From: PLanc-01 sp034678485
GTDB lineage: Bacteria > Planctomycetota > Phycisphaerae > Sedimentisphaerales > Anaerobacaceae
Assembly: GCA_034678485.1 (NCBI GenBank)
Contig: JAXDBU010000168.1
Coordinates: 25,535 to 89,534 of the forward strand
Reading direction: 5' to 3'
DNA length: 64,000 nt
The notes beneath the pieces were generated by a model. It ran no database searches, was not told where the DNA came from, and saw only the letters and a program-made list of their open reading frames with translations. Shown here piece by piece: positions 1-9,289 of the stretch. The stretch's first letter is position 1; every line of letters begins with the position of its first letter. The position numbers were made by a program, and so were the translations under genes.

Positions 1-1
1 G

Positions 2-1294
2 GGGCTCTGCGGGCTCTCGATTCTGGTGGGGTTGTGGTGGCCTGTCTCGGTTTCCCCGGTGACGTGGAAGCTGATGATCTCCGGCTACGTGCTCCTGGCG
101 GCGGGCATGCCCGTCTGGTTCTTCCTGCAGAGCCGGGATTTCATCAACGTACACATCCTGTACGCGGGCCTGGTCTTCCTGCTGGTGGCCCTGGTGGCGG
201 CGGGCCTTCGCGGGGGCATGGCGGCGTCCGGCGCCGCGATTCCCTGGAGCAACTGGGCCGAGGGGAGCCGGGTCCAGGGGCCCGGCTGGCCGGTGGTGTT
301 CGTCACCATCGCCTGCGGCGCCGTCAGCGGGTTCCACAGCCTCTGCGCCGGAGGGACCACCTGCAAGCAGCTCTCGAACGAACGGGCGGCACGCAGGGTC
401 GGGTACTGGGCGATGCTCCTGGAGAGCCTGCTCGCGGTATGTGTGGTGTGCTGTCTGATCGGCGGGTTGCCGCTCGATACGTACAGGCACTACTGCTATC
501 CCGCCGGCGGCGGCGGCAACGCGGTGCTGACCTTCGCGATGGCCGTCGGGCACACGGTCCACATGGGACTGGGCCTGCCGGTCGCGGCGGGCGCGCTGGG
601 CGCCATGCTGCTGCTCGAGGGCTTCCTCGTCACGACTCTGGACACCGCGGTGCGTCTGACGCGGTACATGATCGAGGAGGGGTGGAGCACGTTCTTCGGG
701 CAGTACGATGTGTTCGCCCATCGGGCGGGGACCGTCGCCGTCCAGGCCGGAGGGAGCGACGGCGCGGTGCAGCGGATCGAGCCGGTGGGCGCCGGCGGTC
801 TGGCGGTCAGTGAACCGCCTGTGCGGCATGTGGAACCGGTCGGACCGATGATCCCTACGCGCGGCGTGCGGCGTGCGCTTCTGCAGTTTCTCCAGTTCTA
901 CTGGGTGAATTCCGGCATTGCCGTCGGTCTGATGCTGCTGCTGGGCCTGAGCAACGGATACAAGGCGGTCTGGGCGATCTTCGGCTCCGCCAATCAGCTC
1001 CTGGCGGCGCTGGCCCTGTGGGTCGGCACGGTCTGGCTGATGAGCAAGAGACGCCAGTATTGGTTTGCGCTGATCCCGGCGATCTTCATGTTCGTGACCT
1101 CGATGACCATGCTCATTCGGCTGCTGGTCACGGAGTACCTTCCCGCCTGGCAGACGGGCAAAGCCGGCCTGCTGATCGCCGACGTGATCGTGCTTTCCAT
1201 GACGGTGGGGATCCTCGTCTTGACCTTCAGGAATTGGCTTGGGAAAGGGGCTCTTGCGGCCGTCGCCCGCCCGCCCGAGCAGATGCAGGCGTAG
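2..1294 (+). CDS. cstA: Carbon starvation protein A (CstA) family carrier, 5'-truncated by the window edge
   Basis: The reading frame is open to the left edge, so the true start lies outside. A GTG at base 26 is only an internal codon. The visible 430 residues are strongly hydrophobic, with about seven membrane segments. They include the CstA-type stretch GFHSLCAGGTTCKQ (near residue 110 of the visible part), and later WVNSGIAVGLMLLLGLSN and FGSANQLLAALAL, typical of the C-terminal half of the family. CstA proteins are inner-membrane peptide or pyruvate uptake carriers induced in carbon starvation. A Pro/Gly-rich hydrophilic loop (roughly residues 235-280) separates two membrane blocks. The neighbour downstream is convergent. 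The family assignment is firm; the substrate is unknown. Confidence 0.85.
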   Translation, partial: GLCGLSILVGLWWPVSVSPVTWKLMISGYVLLAAGMPVWFFLQSRDFINVHILYAGLVFLLVALVAAGLRGGMAASGAAIPWSNWAEGSRVQGPGWPVVFVTIACGAVSGFHSLCAGGTTCKQLSNERAARRVGYWAMLLESLLAVCVVCCLIGGLPLDTYRHYCYPAGGGGNAVLTFAMAVGHTVHMGLGLPVAAGALGAMLLLEGFLVTTLDTAVRLTRYMIEEGWSTFFGQYDVFAHRAGTVAVQAGGSDGAVQRIEPVGAGGLAVSEPPVRHVEPVGPMIPTRGVRRALLQFLQFYWVNSGIAVGLMLLLGLSNGYKAVWAIFGSANQLLAALALWVGTVWLMSKRRQYWFALIPAIFMFVTSMTMLIRLLVTEYLPAWQTGKAGLLIADVIVLSMTVGILVLTFRNWLGKGALAAVARPPEQMQA

Positions 1295-1375
1295 GGGACG
1301 ATCCGCTCCTGGATTCTCCTTGATGCCGCTTCGTGAGAGGTTGCGTCTTCCGAGCGCGGGCGTCTTGCTTGGCGC

Positions 1376-2419
1376 CTACGGCTCCGGCTCGGTCTCCGTC
1401 TCGGTGGCAATCGGCACGAGCGTAAACCTCGCGGTTGGAGGCCGGTCATCTCTCGCTTCGATCTCGTTTCGTTGCACGTACTCCTCGGGGAACTCGAATA
1501 CGAACGGTCGAGAGGCCGGCCACTGCGTGATCTGCCTGTCCGTGTCTTCGATATACAGAACCATCTGATACGGCGCCTTGCGGTACGCTTCTTCGGCCTG
1601 TGGGGTGGCCCTGATGTATACGAAGGCCAGCTCCGTGGCTTCGTTGACCACCTCGACCCGGTACTTGCCCTGGAGATTGGGGCTGAAGCAGATGCCGTGC
1701 GTCGCGGGGACCGCGTATTCGGATAGGACGTTCTGCGCCGTCGCCAGGGTGACCTTCACTTTGGTCGCAACCTCCCGCCGCTGTCCGGGAACCAGATCGA
1801 TGTACGGGGTCTTCTCGATGGGCCCACTCCTGGCCAGGGTCTGTTCCTGCGGGGTCAGGCCGATCGTCGCCTTGAAGGTTCTGTCGGTCGGCACGTAGGC
1901 CCTCACCGACGACGGATCGAGCGTCACCTGGAGGGAGGCGTCGATCCCGACGCATTCCACGGTGACATCCTGCTCCTCAAGTCGATGGGTCATGGCGGTC
2001 AATCGCTGCGGCTCGCAGCTTTCGACGGTCAGTCCGAGCTTGCGAATCTCATCGTTCTTACGGAGGAAATCGAGCACGTTGAGGGTGTGGAGTTCGGCCT
2101 GCGTCAGTCCCTCCTGCTCTGGGACGAGGAAGAGATTGAGGTCCAGGTCGCCTCGGTTCTTGCGCCGGGCCACCTCCGTGATGCGAGACGCGGGGCCCTT
2201 GAGAACGACCTCATCGAGGGCCACGGAACTCTGCAGGTTCGGGTTCGCTCGCTCCACGACGAAGCTGACCCAGAGGGCGGGATCGCCGGACTTCGCCACC
2301 TCGATCCGCACGTCGGAGAGCGACAGTCGCTCGTCCTGTGCCAGGTCCGCCCACACCCAGATCAAAGCGGTCAGGAATACGACAATCGATATCTTGCCTG
2401 GCTTGAACTTGTCGATCAT
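1376..2419 (-). CDS. YbbR-domain protein, CdaR-like regulator of the diadenylate cyclase
   Basis: The gene begins 4 bases after the cdaA stop codon, which fixes the ATG (MIDKFKPGK) rather than the longer in-frame opening. The protein has about 347 residues, one N-terminal membrane segment (SIVVFLTALIWVWA) and then an extracytoplasmic part made of YbbR-like beta repeats. In Firmicutes the YbbR protein CdaR binds and modulates the membrane cyclase CdaA, and the cdaA-ybbR pair is one of the most conserved arrangements around c-di-AMP synthesis. Assignment rests on this context plus the single-TM/beta-rich architecture. Sequence identity to characterised CdaR cannot be judged by eye. Confidence 0.8.
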   Translation of the reverse strand: MIDKFKPGKISIVVFLTALIWVWADLAQDERLSLSDVRIEVAKSGDPALWVSFVVERANPNLQSSVALDEVVLKGPASRITEVARRKNRGDLDLNLFLVPEQEGLTQAELHTLNVLDFLRKNDEIRKLGLTVESCEPQRLTAMTHRLEEQDVTVECVGIDASLQVTLDPSSVRAYVPTDRTFKATIGLTPQEQTLARSGPIEKTPYIDLVPGQRREVATKVKVTLATAQNVLSEYAVPATHGICFSPNLQGKYRVEVVNEATELAFVYIRATPQAEEAYRKAPYQMVLYIEDTDRQITQWPASRPFVFEFPEEYVQRNEIEARDDRPPTARFTLVPIATETETEPEP

Positions 2420-2423
2420 TGAC

Positions 2424-3260
2424 TCATTCTTCCCTGTGGAGTTTGAGCAGTCGTCCCACGAGGGGAACATTTCCGCCGGTCGCACTGCCCGCCAGATAGG
2501 AACGCACTTGTGATTCCGTCACGTTGCGAATCAACTTGCCGTCGCGGGCGATGGAAATGGCGCCGGTTTCTTCGCTGACGACCAGGCACATCGCATCCGA
2601 CCCGGCGGTAATGCCCACCGCTGCCCTGTGGCGCGAGCCCAGCTCGACGCCCGGGACGCTGCCTGCCTCCGCCAGCGGCAACTGCACGCTGGCGGCGACG
2701 ATCCGGTCCCCCCGAATCACGACCCCCATGTCGTGGAGGGGAGTGCCCGGATAGAAGATCGTCTTGAGCAAATCGGAAGTGACGCGGGCGTCGAGACGGA
2801 CACCCGTCTCAATGAACTCGCCCAGCGCGACCTGCCTTTCCAGGACGATGATCGCGCCGATCCGGGCCGCCGAGAGTTCGGTTGCCGTGGTAACCAGCTC
2901 CTCGATGGTCCGTGAGAGTTGATGCGAGGAGCCGGCCCAGATCCTGGGCTGACCGATTTGGATGAGAACGCGTCGAATCTCCGGCTGAAATGCGGCCACC
3001 GCCACGATCAGCACCGCGATCAAAAACCCCCGGTACAGAAGCTGGAGTCGATCGAAAGGCAGACGCTCCACGACGAGATTGAGGATCAAGACCCCCGAGA
3101 CGAGAAGGAGAATCACCCCGCGAAAGAGCCTCTCCCCGCGAGTCCCTTCGAGGAAATCCACCACCCACCAGATGACCAGACCGATGGCAAGCAACTCGAC
3201 CAGGACAATCCACCATTCGTAGTGCGCGATGCGGTGGAAATAGTCTACAAGCGTGTACAC
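2424..3260 (-). CDS. cdaA: Membrane diadenylate cyclase CdaA (DisA_N/DAC domain)
   Basis: Makes cyclic di-AMP from two ATP. The 278-residue length and the three N-terminal membrane segments (about 18-36, 47-65, 78-92) match CdaA. The DAC domain follows from about residue 110. The RHR nucleotide-binding motif is present (residues 210-212, GSRHRAAVGI). The usual DGA motif in LHDGA reads LHDMG (Asp177-Met178-Gly179), so the metal-binding Asp is kept but the next two residues differ. It sits between a small lipoprotein gene upstream and ybbR downstream on the same strand, with a 4-base gap to ybbR, so the three are likely co-transcribed. c-di-AMP usually controls potassium and osmotic homeostasis and cell-wall balance. 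Confidence 0.9.
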   Translation of the reverse strand: MYTLVDYFHRIAHYEWWIVLVELLAIGLVIWWVVDFLEGTRGERLFRGVILLLVSGVLILNLVVERLPFDRLQLLYRGFLIAVLIVAVAAFQPEIRRVLIQIGQPRIWAGSSHQLSRTIEELVTTATELSAARIGAIIVLERQVALGEFIETGVRLDARVTSDLLKTIFYPGTPLHDMGVVIRGDRIVAASVQLPLAEAGSVPGVELGSRHRAAVGITAGSDAMCLVVSEETGAISIARDGKLIRNVTESQVRSYLAGSATGGNVPLVGRLLKLHREE

Positions 3261-3339
3261 CGATGCAGATCCCTTCCGTGGGGTTGGCCGTGCTGCGAAT
3301 CTGCCCCGGGCTGCGGAATGCGGATTCTCGGGACGGCGG

Positions 3340-3606
3340 CTACGGGATTCTCTTGTCTGTCAGCCTGCTGGGCTGGTCGAGTCCGAGCACCCTGTCGAGG
3401 TCGGACAACATCAGTTCATTGTTGACGCGAAGAACCCGACTGTGCCGACGGTCTACTTCCGCTCTGGTCTCACCCGGCTGTCTCAGGCTACAGCCCGCCA
3501 ACGGCAACACCGAGACCAAGGCGGCGACCGCCAGCGTGAAAAAACGTAAGCGCAGACCCCTGCGCCGTTCTTTCCTGTTCTCTACAGTCGTCACGCTTTT
3601 CATCAT
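3340..3606 (-). CDS. Small putative lipoprotein upstream of cdaA
   Basis: An 88-residue protein starting at the MMKSV double Met. The longer in-frame start (at 3639) would add an unlikely leader. After a basic stretch (KERRRGLRLR) comes a hydrophobic segment ending in a lipobox, LPLAGC, so the mature part of about 45 residues would be lipid-anchored: SLRQPGETRAEVDRRH and so on. It lies about 80 bases ahead of cdaA in the same direction and probably shares its transcript. No functional family is recognised. Confidence 0.6.
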   Translation of the reverse strand: MMKSVTTVENRKERRRGLRLRFFTLAVAALVSVLPLAGCSLRQPGETRAEVDRRHSRVLRVNNELMLSDLDRVLGLDQPSRLTDKRIP

Positions 3607-3860
3607 TCCCCTTTTTTTCCCAACCATGGACTCGTTCACTGGGATGGCGCAAGACCCGCCCGACCATGAACTTGATTATAGCGGCCCCTGTGTCCGATGT
3701 CAAGAGCGGCGTGGGATTTTACCGGCCGCGATGCACCTGATTCGATGAAGATGGCATTTCCTCTGTCCCCACAGGAGGTTACAATCCCACCGGAGGGGTC
3801 CGACCGGGTCGGGCCCAGGCCATTGAACAAGACGTTGCTTCAACGTTTCAGGAGTAGGCC

Positions 3861-5147
3861 ATGACGACTCAATCATCTTTGAAAACCCTGACCGGTCGCG
3901 AGCGAGTGCTTCGTGCCCTGAACCACCAGCCCGCAGACCGCGTTCCTGTCGATGTGGGCGGCACCGCCTGTTCGGGCGCCCAGGTCAGCGTCGTCGCCAG
4001 GTTGCGTCGTACGCTGGGTCTCGACAAGCCGGGCGATCGGGTCAAGGTGACCGAGCCGTACCAGATGCTGGGCGAGATTGCTGCCGACCTGCGCCAGGTG
4101 CTGGGCATCGATGTCGTCCACCTGCCGAATCGCAAGAACATGTTCGGTTTCGAGAACACAGGCTGGAAACCCTGGCAGACCTTCGACGGCACGCACGTCC
4201 TGGTCCCGGCCCGGTTCAACACCGATCCGGAGCCGGACGGCTCGATCCTGATGTACCCCGAGGGCGACAAATCGGTCAGGCCGTCGGCCAGGATGCCCAA
4301 TGGGGGATACTATTTCGATTCGATCATCCGCCAGCCACCCATCGATGACGCCAAACTCGATCCGGCCGATAATCTCGAAGAATTCCAGCCTATCGGCGAG
4401 GAGGACCTTCAGTACTACGAGCAGCGAGCGAACGACTTGCACGAGAACACGGATTTGGCGGTCGCTGCGGGCTTTCCCGGCACCGCGTTCGGCGACATCG
4501 CCCTGGTGCCGGGCCCCTGGATGAAGGACCCCAAGGGCATCCGCGACATCGAGGACTGGTACGTCAGCACGCTGATTCGGCACGACTACATCCGCGAGGT
4601 CTTCGCGCGTCAGGCCGAGATCGCCATCGAGAATCTCAAACGAATCCACCAGGCGGTGGGAGACAAGGTCCACGTCGTGTTCATGGACGGGACCGACCTG
4701 GCCTCGCAGAACAGCCTGTTCTGTTCACCCGACACGTATCGCGAGCTCTACCTGCCCCACGCGAAGAAGGTCAACGACTGGGTCCATGCCCATACCCAGT
4801 GGAAGACCTTCAAGCACTGCTGCGGCGGCTGTGAGCCGCTGATCGAGGGCTTCATCCAGGCGGGCTACGATGTACTGAACCCCGTCCAGACCTCGGCCCG
4901 AGGCATGGACCCGCAGCATTTGGTGGACACGTACGGAGATCGCATCGTTTTCTGGGGCGGCGGCGTCGATACCCAGCAGACGCTCCCCTTCGGTTCGCCC
5001 GAGGAAGTCCGCGCCCAGGTCGTCGAGCGAGTCAGAATCCTCGGCGCCAGGAACGGCTACGTCTTCAACACGATCCACAACATCCAATGCAATACGCCGA
5101 CGGAGAACCTCCTGGCCATGTTCGAGGCCCTCGGTCGGAGCTTGTAG
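3861..5147 (+). CDS. Uroporphyrinogen decarboxylase (URO-D) family protein, likely a methyltransferase
   Basis: 428 residues with the URO-D fold signatures: an N-terminal RERVLRALNHQPADRVPVD and a C-terminal part with FKHCCGGCEPLIEGFIQAGYDVLNPVQ, then WGGGVDTQQTLPFGSPEEV. This matches the MtaA/CmuA-like branch that moves methyl groups between corrinoid proteins and thiols, in which a His/Cys cluster binds zinc; the HCCGGC stretch is a plausible site. It is unlikely to be the haem enzyme HemE, which lacks that cluster. No corrinoid protein gene is adjacent, so the substrate is unknown. The start is supported by AGGAG about 6 bases upstream. Such paralogues are abundant in planctomycetes. Confidence 0.8.
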   Translation: MTTQSSLKTLTGRERVLRALNHQPADRVPVDVGGTACSGAQVSVVARLRRTLGLDKPGDRVKVTEPYQMLGEIAADLRQVLGIDVVHLPNRKNMFGFENTGWKPWQTFDGTHVLVPARFNTDPEPDGSILMYPEGDKSVRPSARMPNGGYYFDSIIRQPPIDDAKLDPADNLEEFQPIGEEDLQYYEQRANDLHENTDLAVAAGFPGTAFGDIALVPGPWMKDPKGIRDIEDWYVSTLIRHDYIREVFARQAEIAIENLKRIHQAVGDKVHVVFMDGTDLASQNSLFCSPDTYRELYLPHAKKVNDWVHAHTQWKTFKHCCGGCEPLIEGFIQAGYDVLNPVQTSARGMDPQHLVDTYGDRIVFWGGGVDTQQTLPFGSPEEVRAQVVERVRILGARNGYVFNTIHNIQCNTPTENLLAMFEALGRSL

Positions 5148-5331
5148 CACTCGGACGCGGGTCGTGAGCGTCCCACCCATGCTTCCCGGCCGGGTCTTTT
5201 ATCTTGCATTTGCCGCCCGATTCAGGCAGAATGTACTGAAGAGAAAACTCCTGTACCGAGGCTGCGATGCAAGGGAAGGTCGCAGTGCAGGCAGAGGCGA
5301 GAGCAGCAACCTTTTCGGAAAGGGTGGAACG

Positions 5332-7446
5332 ATGAAGGAAACAACGGCAGTTATTCTCGTGGCGACCGCATTGCTCTGTGGGTCTGTCCATGCAGCGAGT
5401 GTCGCGTGGATCGATGGGATCGGGTCGGTGGCTCCGTCCGGATGGTCGATCAGTCCGTCCAGCCCATCGACGACAGACGTGATTTCCTTCTCGGGGCCCA
5501 CCGACACGACATACGGAAACAGTTGCAGCGCGGAAATGGCTTACGGCGGCACGCCCTATCTGTCCATCAGCACGTCCACCAAGACAATCGAGCTGAAGTT
5601 CCAGGGTCCGGCGCCTACGAAGTGCATCCTGATCTACAAGCCCGCGGTGGGTTTTCGAGGCGATTTCGGGCCTCTCGCGTCCGGCAACTGGACCTTCAAG
5701 TGCGTGCATTCCCTGATTCCGTTTCAGATCCACTTCACGGTCGGCGGCGGCACCAGCGGCAGTATCATTCGCGTGGATCAGAATGCCCCATGGACTTGGA
5801 CGCCCGACGGCAGTAGCTGGACAAAGGCTTACCACTACCTGCAGGACGGACTGGCGGCGGCCGGGGCCGGCGATACGATCTACGTGGCCAACGGCACCTA
5901 CGTGCCGGACGATGGATCGACCGTCACCTCAGGCGATCGCGCCGCTTCCTTCGTGATTCCCGACAATGTAACGGTCCTGTGCGGCTTTGCCGGCTACGGC
6001 GCATCGAGTCCGAACACGCGGGACCCGGACACCTATCCCACGATCCTGAGCGGCGACTTGGACGATAACGATTTGTGGGGGATTCTGAACATCTCGGAGA
6101 ACAGCTATCACGTGGTGTCGGCCTCTGGGTCGGGCACGCTCGACGGCGCCATCATCACCGCCGGCAACGCCGACGGCTCGGGAGACCACCGTTTCGGCGG
6201 TGGCGCGCTTCTGACCTCTTCGACGCTCACGATCGAAGCCTGCAAGATCCGGGGCAACAAGGCGGATTTCGGCGCCGGCATCGCCTGTCTCGACGGCATC
6301 GCACCGACCCTGATCAACACGGAAATCACCGGCAACTGGGCCTATGTCTTTGGCGGCTGTCTGTACAACGACGACGCCAACGTCGAGATGACCAACTGCT
6401 TGGTCACCGGCAATACCGCCAGTTGCGCGGACATCCTGGGCGGTGACGCCATCGTCAATATCATGGGCAGTCTCGACATCACCAACTGCACCATCGCAGA
6501 CAATCGGCCCGGCCACGGCCTTCCCCCGAACGAGAGGGCCATCGCCAGTCTCGTCTGGGGCCCGGGTTTCGTGGACACGATCTCCGTCAAGAACAGCATC
6601 ATCCGAAACGGCGGCAACGAGATCTGGTGCACCGAGCCGGGCATTGTCAGCCTGTACTACAACAATATCGAGGGTGGCGCCGGCGGCTTCAGCGGTACCG
6701 GGAACATCGACGAGGACCCTCTATTCCTGAACCCCGGATCGTTTGCCATAGAAGGTCAGTGGTACTTCGATGACGATGGATACACCCTGCAGGCGGGCTC
6801 GCCCAGTATTGACGCCGGGAGTCAGGCTCTACTGCCTTCGGGTCTTACCATAGACCTCAACGGCGATACACGCGTCCAGGGCGGGCAGGTCGATCAAGGC
6901 GCCTACGAGTCGAGCGGACTGCCGCCGGCGGTGGTCCTGGTTCCCGACGTGGTCAACAAGACGCAGGCTTCGGCACAGTCCTCCATTACGAGCGCAGGAC
7001 TGGTCGTCGGGACGATCAACCATGCGTACAGCAGCACGGTGGCCTCGGGACGAGTGATCAGTCAGGACCCGGTTGGCGGCTCGGTCGCCGTTGTGGGCTC
7101 TGCCGTGGATCTGGTGATCTCGCTCGGACCGGATCCGGGATCCTCGTGGACGTTGGACAAGACGTCGGACATCAGCACGATGGTCCCGAACCCCCCGCCT
7201 TCCTACCTCGTCACGGTCGACGGCTCGGGCACCTGGGAGTTCTACGCCAGCGGCACGACGGAGTACAAGATCGAAATCACCAGCGTCGCCGGCGTGGGCG
7301 GCACGTGGACCGTGACCCCGTCGGGCGGCACGGTGAGCACCGGCTCGCATACGATCTACTTCGACATGCACGGCGAGGACCTCGATGTCAGTTGGATGAC
7401 CCCTGGAGCCCACAAGGTCGCGGAGATCAGGTTCTACACGCGATGA
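5332..7446 (+). CDS. Secreted right-handed beta-helix protein with a PASTA domain
   Basis: The ATG at 5332 is chosen because AAAGGGTGG lies just upstream and the product opens with a clean signal peptide (MKETTAVILVATALLCGSVHA). The 704-residue protein has an N-terminal beta-sandwich region (about 25-130), then a parallel beta-helix of the pectate-lyase/right-handed type (about 150-520). The helix repeats short strands rich in Asn, Gly and Thr (TIEACKIRGNKADFGAG, NTEITGNWAYVFGG) and ends in the DPLFLNP...YTLQAGSPSIDAG block common in such proteins. A PASTA-like unit follows (about 595-655: VPDVVNKTQASAQSSI...GRVISQDP). The last 100 residues are another beta-rich domain. Probably an exported carbohydrate-binding or surface protein; no catalytic residues can be assigned. 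Confidence 0.75.
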   Translation: MKETTAVILVATALLCGSVHAASVAWIDGIGSVAPSGWSISPSSPSTTDVISFSGPTDTTYGNSCSAEMAYGGTPYLSISTSTKTIELKFQGPAPTKCILIYKPAVGFRGDFGPLASGNWTFKCVHSLIPFQIHFTVGGGTSGSIIRVDQNAPWTWTPDGSSWTKAYHYLQDGLAAAGAGDTIYVANGTYVPDDGSTVTSGDRAASFVIPDNVTVLCGFAGYGASSPNTRDPDTYPTILSGDLDDNDLWGILNISENSYHVVSASGSGTLDGAIITAGNADGSGDHRFGGGALLTSSTLTIEACKIRGNKADFGAGIACLDGIAPTLINTEITGNWAYVFGGCLYNDDANVEMTNCLVTGNTASCADILGGDAIVNIMGSLDITNCTIADNRPGHGLPPNERAIASLVWGPGFVDTISVKNSIIRNGGNEIWCTEPGIVSLYYNNIEGGAGGFSGTGNIDEDPLFLNPGSFAIEGQWYFDDDGYTLQAGSPSIDAGSQALLPSGLTIDLNGDTRVQGGQVDQGAYESSGLPPAVVLVPDVVNKTQASAQSSITSAGLVVGTINHAYSSTVASGRVISQDPVGGSVAVVGSAVDLVISLGPDPGSSWTLDKTSDISTMVPNPPPSYLVTVDGSGTWEFYASGTTEYKIEITSVAGVGGTWTVTPSGGTVSTGSHTIYFDMHGEDLDVSWMTPGAHKVAEIRFYTR

Positions 7447-7545
7447 GCGGCCACGACGGCACAGGGAATTCCGTTCCGACTTCGCAGCAGAGAGGGTCCG
7501 CGCTCTTGAGATTGCAGTGAATCGGTCTATGAAGCCGAATCGCCA

Positions 7546-7588
7546 CTGCCGGAAAACCTGCGAGGAGATCCCGGAACGGCAGTTTTTT
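7546..7588 (+). terminator. Probable Rho-independent terminator
   Basis: CTGCCGG and the later CCGGAACGGCAG can pair (CTGCCG/CGGCAG at the base) and are followed directly by TTTTTTG. It lies about 100 bases after the beta-helix gene and before the tRNA promoter. The stem has an internal interruption, so strength is uncertain. Confidence 0.5.
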
Positions 7589-7590
7589 GT

Positions 7591-7618
7591 TTGTCTGACT
7601 CCCGATCGTCCATATAAT
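7591..7618 (+). promoter_or_regulatory. Sigma70-type promoter ahead of tRNA-Leu
   Basis: TTGTCT (7591-7596), a 16-base spacer and a perfect TATAAT (7613-7618). It directly follows the U-tract of the preceding terminator and lies about 115 bases before the mature tRNA. Confidence 0.6.
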
Positions 7619-7733
7619 AGTGCGTCCGGAAACAGGGGACTGCGACGGCGGGTCCAACGGTATCTGGTGTCTCAGCAATGGTCCGGACAGGCCGGTGGTC
7701 GATACCGGCAGCGGTGGCGGTGTGCCGTTGTCC

Positions 7734-7816
7734 GGCCGAGTGGCGGAATGGCAGACGCTGGGGACTTAAAATCCCCTGCCCGCAAGGGCGTATGGGTTCG
7801 AGTCCCATCTCGGCCA
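7734..7816 (+). tRNA. tRNA-Leu (anticodon UAA)
   Basis: GGCCGAG pairs perfectly with CTCGGCC to form the 7-bp acceptor stem, with A as discriminator. The D-arm reads GCGGAATGGCAGACGC as in class II Leu tRNAs. The anticodon stem GGGGA/TCCCC holds the loop CTTAAAA (anticodon TAA, 7767-7769). A short variable arm (CTGCCCGCAAGGGC region) and the T-arm ATGGG-TTCGAGT-CCCAT follow. The 3' CCA is not encoded. Confidence 0.95.
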
Positions 7817-7945
7817 TTGAGGCGAACTGCGGGTCCCCGACGGCCGTACGTTCAGGGCACGTTCTGTGCAGGAACCGATGCCTTGGCGCAATCGAAGTGT
7901 TTGTTGGTCACGCTCTGTGTCGACAGGGTGTGTTGGAGGTAGACT

Positions 7946-9280
7946 ATGGTCAGTAAGAACAGCAAGCTCGTGGACATTGACAAGCCCAATCTCTTCCGCG
8001 AGGTGTTCCCGTATACCGAGTTTCCGAAGGTGGTCTTCGACGGCCTGGCGGAACCCTGTGAGGTTCCCGAGGATATCTGGATCACCGATACGACGTTTCG
8101 CGACGGCCAGCAGGCGCGACCGCCGTACAAGCCGGAGCAGATCCTGCGCATCTACGACCTTCTGCACCAGATCGACGGCGGCACCGGTCTGATCCGCCAG
8201 TGCGAGTTCTTCCTGTACTCCGACAAGGACCGCAAGGCCGTCGAGCTGTGCAAGGCCCGAGGCTATCGGTACCCCGAGATCACCGGCTGGATTCGCGCGG
8301 TCGCTGCCGATTTCAAGCTCGTCTCCCAGCTCGGACTTCAGGAGACCGGCATTCTGACGTCCGCCAGCGACTACCACGTCTTCCTGAAGCTGGGCAAGAC
8401 CCGCTCCCAGGCTCTCAACAGCTACTTAGACATCGTAAAGGCCGCCTTGGATACCGGGGTGCTGCCGCGATGCCACCTGGAAGACATCACGCGAGCGGAC
8501 TACGACGGGTTCATCCTGCCGTTCGCGGTTGAGCTGCTGAAAATCCAGGAACAGTACGGCAAGCCGGTCAAGATTCGCCTCTGTGACACGCTGGGTTTCG
8601 GCCTGCCCTGGCCGGGCGTCGCGCTGCCGCGGAGCATTCCCAAGCTGATTCAAGGCCTTCGCAGAATCGGTGTCCAGCCTGCGCAGCTCGAATGGCACGG
8701 ACACAACGACTTCCACAAGGTCCTGGTCAACGCAGCCACCGCGTGGCTCTATGGGTGCAGCGCCGCCAATGCGTCGATCTTCGGCTCCGGGGAGCGAACG
8801 GGCAATCCGCCCTTGGAGGCCCTGGTCATCGAGCACGCGCAGCTTCGCGGCGTGGTCCCCGGCGTCAACTACGCCGCCATCACCGAGCTGGCCCACTACG
8901 CCCACACGGAGCTGGGCTTCGAGATCGCGCGGAACTATCCGCTGGTCGGCCAGGATTTCAACGTGACGCGGGCGGGTATTCACGCGGACGGCCTGCTCAA
9001 GAACGAGGAGATCTACAACTGTTTCGACACGAACACGCTGCTCAACCGGCCCATCGGCGTCGCCATCGCCGACAAGACCGGCGCCGCGGGCATCAAGCAC
9101 TGGGTCGAGACGCACTACGAGATCCAGATCGCCAAGCACGACCCACGCATCATCCGGATCAAGGACCGGATCGACGCGGAGTACGCGGCGGACCGGATCT
9201 CCGCGATCTCCGATGAAGAGATGCACCAGTGGGTTCGAGAGGCCTTCGAGGCCCAGATGCCGCCGGCCAGAAAAGGATAG
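7946..9280 (+). CDS. DRE-TIM metallolyase of the 2-isopropylmalate/homocitrate/(Re)-citrate synthase family
   Basis: 444 residues with the HMGL-like signature TDTTFRDGQQ (about 48-56), PRCHLEDITRADYDGF, LCDTLGFGLPWPG and the metal-binding HGHNDFHK (about 250), plus FGSGERTGNPPLE, the classic GxGERxGNxxLE motif. These enzymes condense an acyl-CoA with a 2-oxo acid. The RDGQQARPPY form and the overall length resemble the (Re)-citrate synthases of anaerobes more than LeuA, and the regulatory C-terminal domain of LeuA is absent. That would suggest acetyl-CoA + oxaloacetate as substrates, but homocitrate or citramalate synthesis cannot be excluded. The start is supported by GGAGG upstream. Confidence 0.8.
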   Translation: MVSKNSKLVDIDKPNLFREVFPYTEFPKVVFDGLAEPCEVPEDIWITDTTFRDGQQARPPYKPEQILRIYDLLHQIDGGTGLIRQCEFFLYSDKDRKAVELCKARGYRYPEITGWIRAVAADFKLVSQLGLQETGILTSASDYHVFLKLGKTRSQALNSYLDIVKAALDTGVLPRCHLEDITRADYDGFILPFAVELLKIQEQYGKPVKIRLCDTLGFGLPWPGVALPRSIPKLIQGLRRIGVQPAQLEWHGHNDFHKVLVNAATAWLYGCSAANASIFGSGERTGNPPLEALVIEHAQLRGVVPGVNYAAITELAHYAHTELGFEIARNYPLVGQDFNVTRAGIHADGLLKNEEIYNCFDTNTLLNRPIGVAIADKTGAAGIKHWVETHYEIQIAKHDPRIIRIKDRIDAEYAADRISAISDEEMHQWVREAFEAQMPPARKG

Positions 9281-9289
9281 GACTACAAC

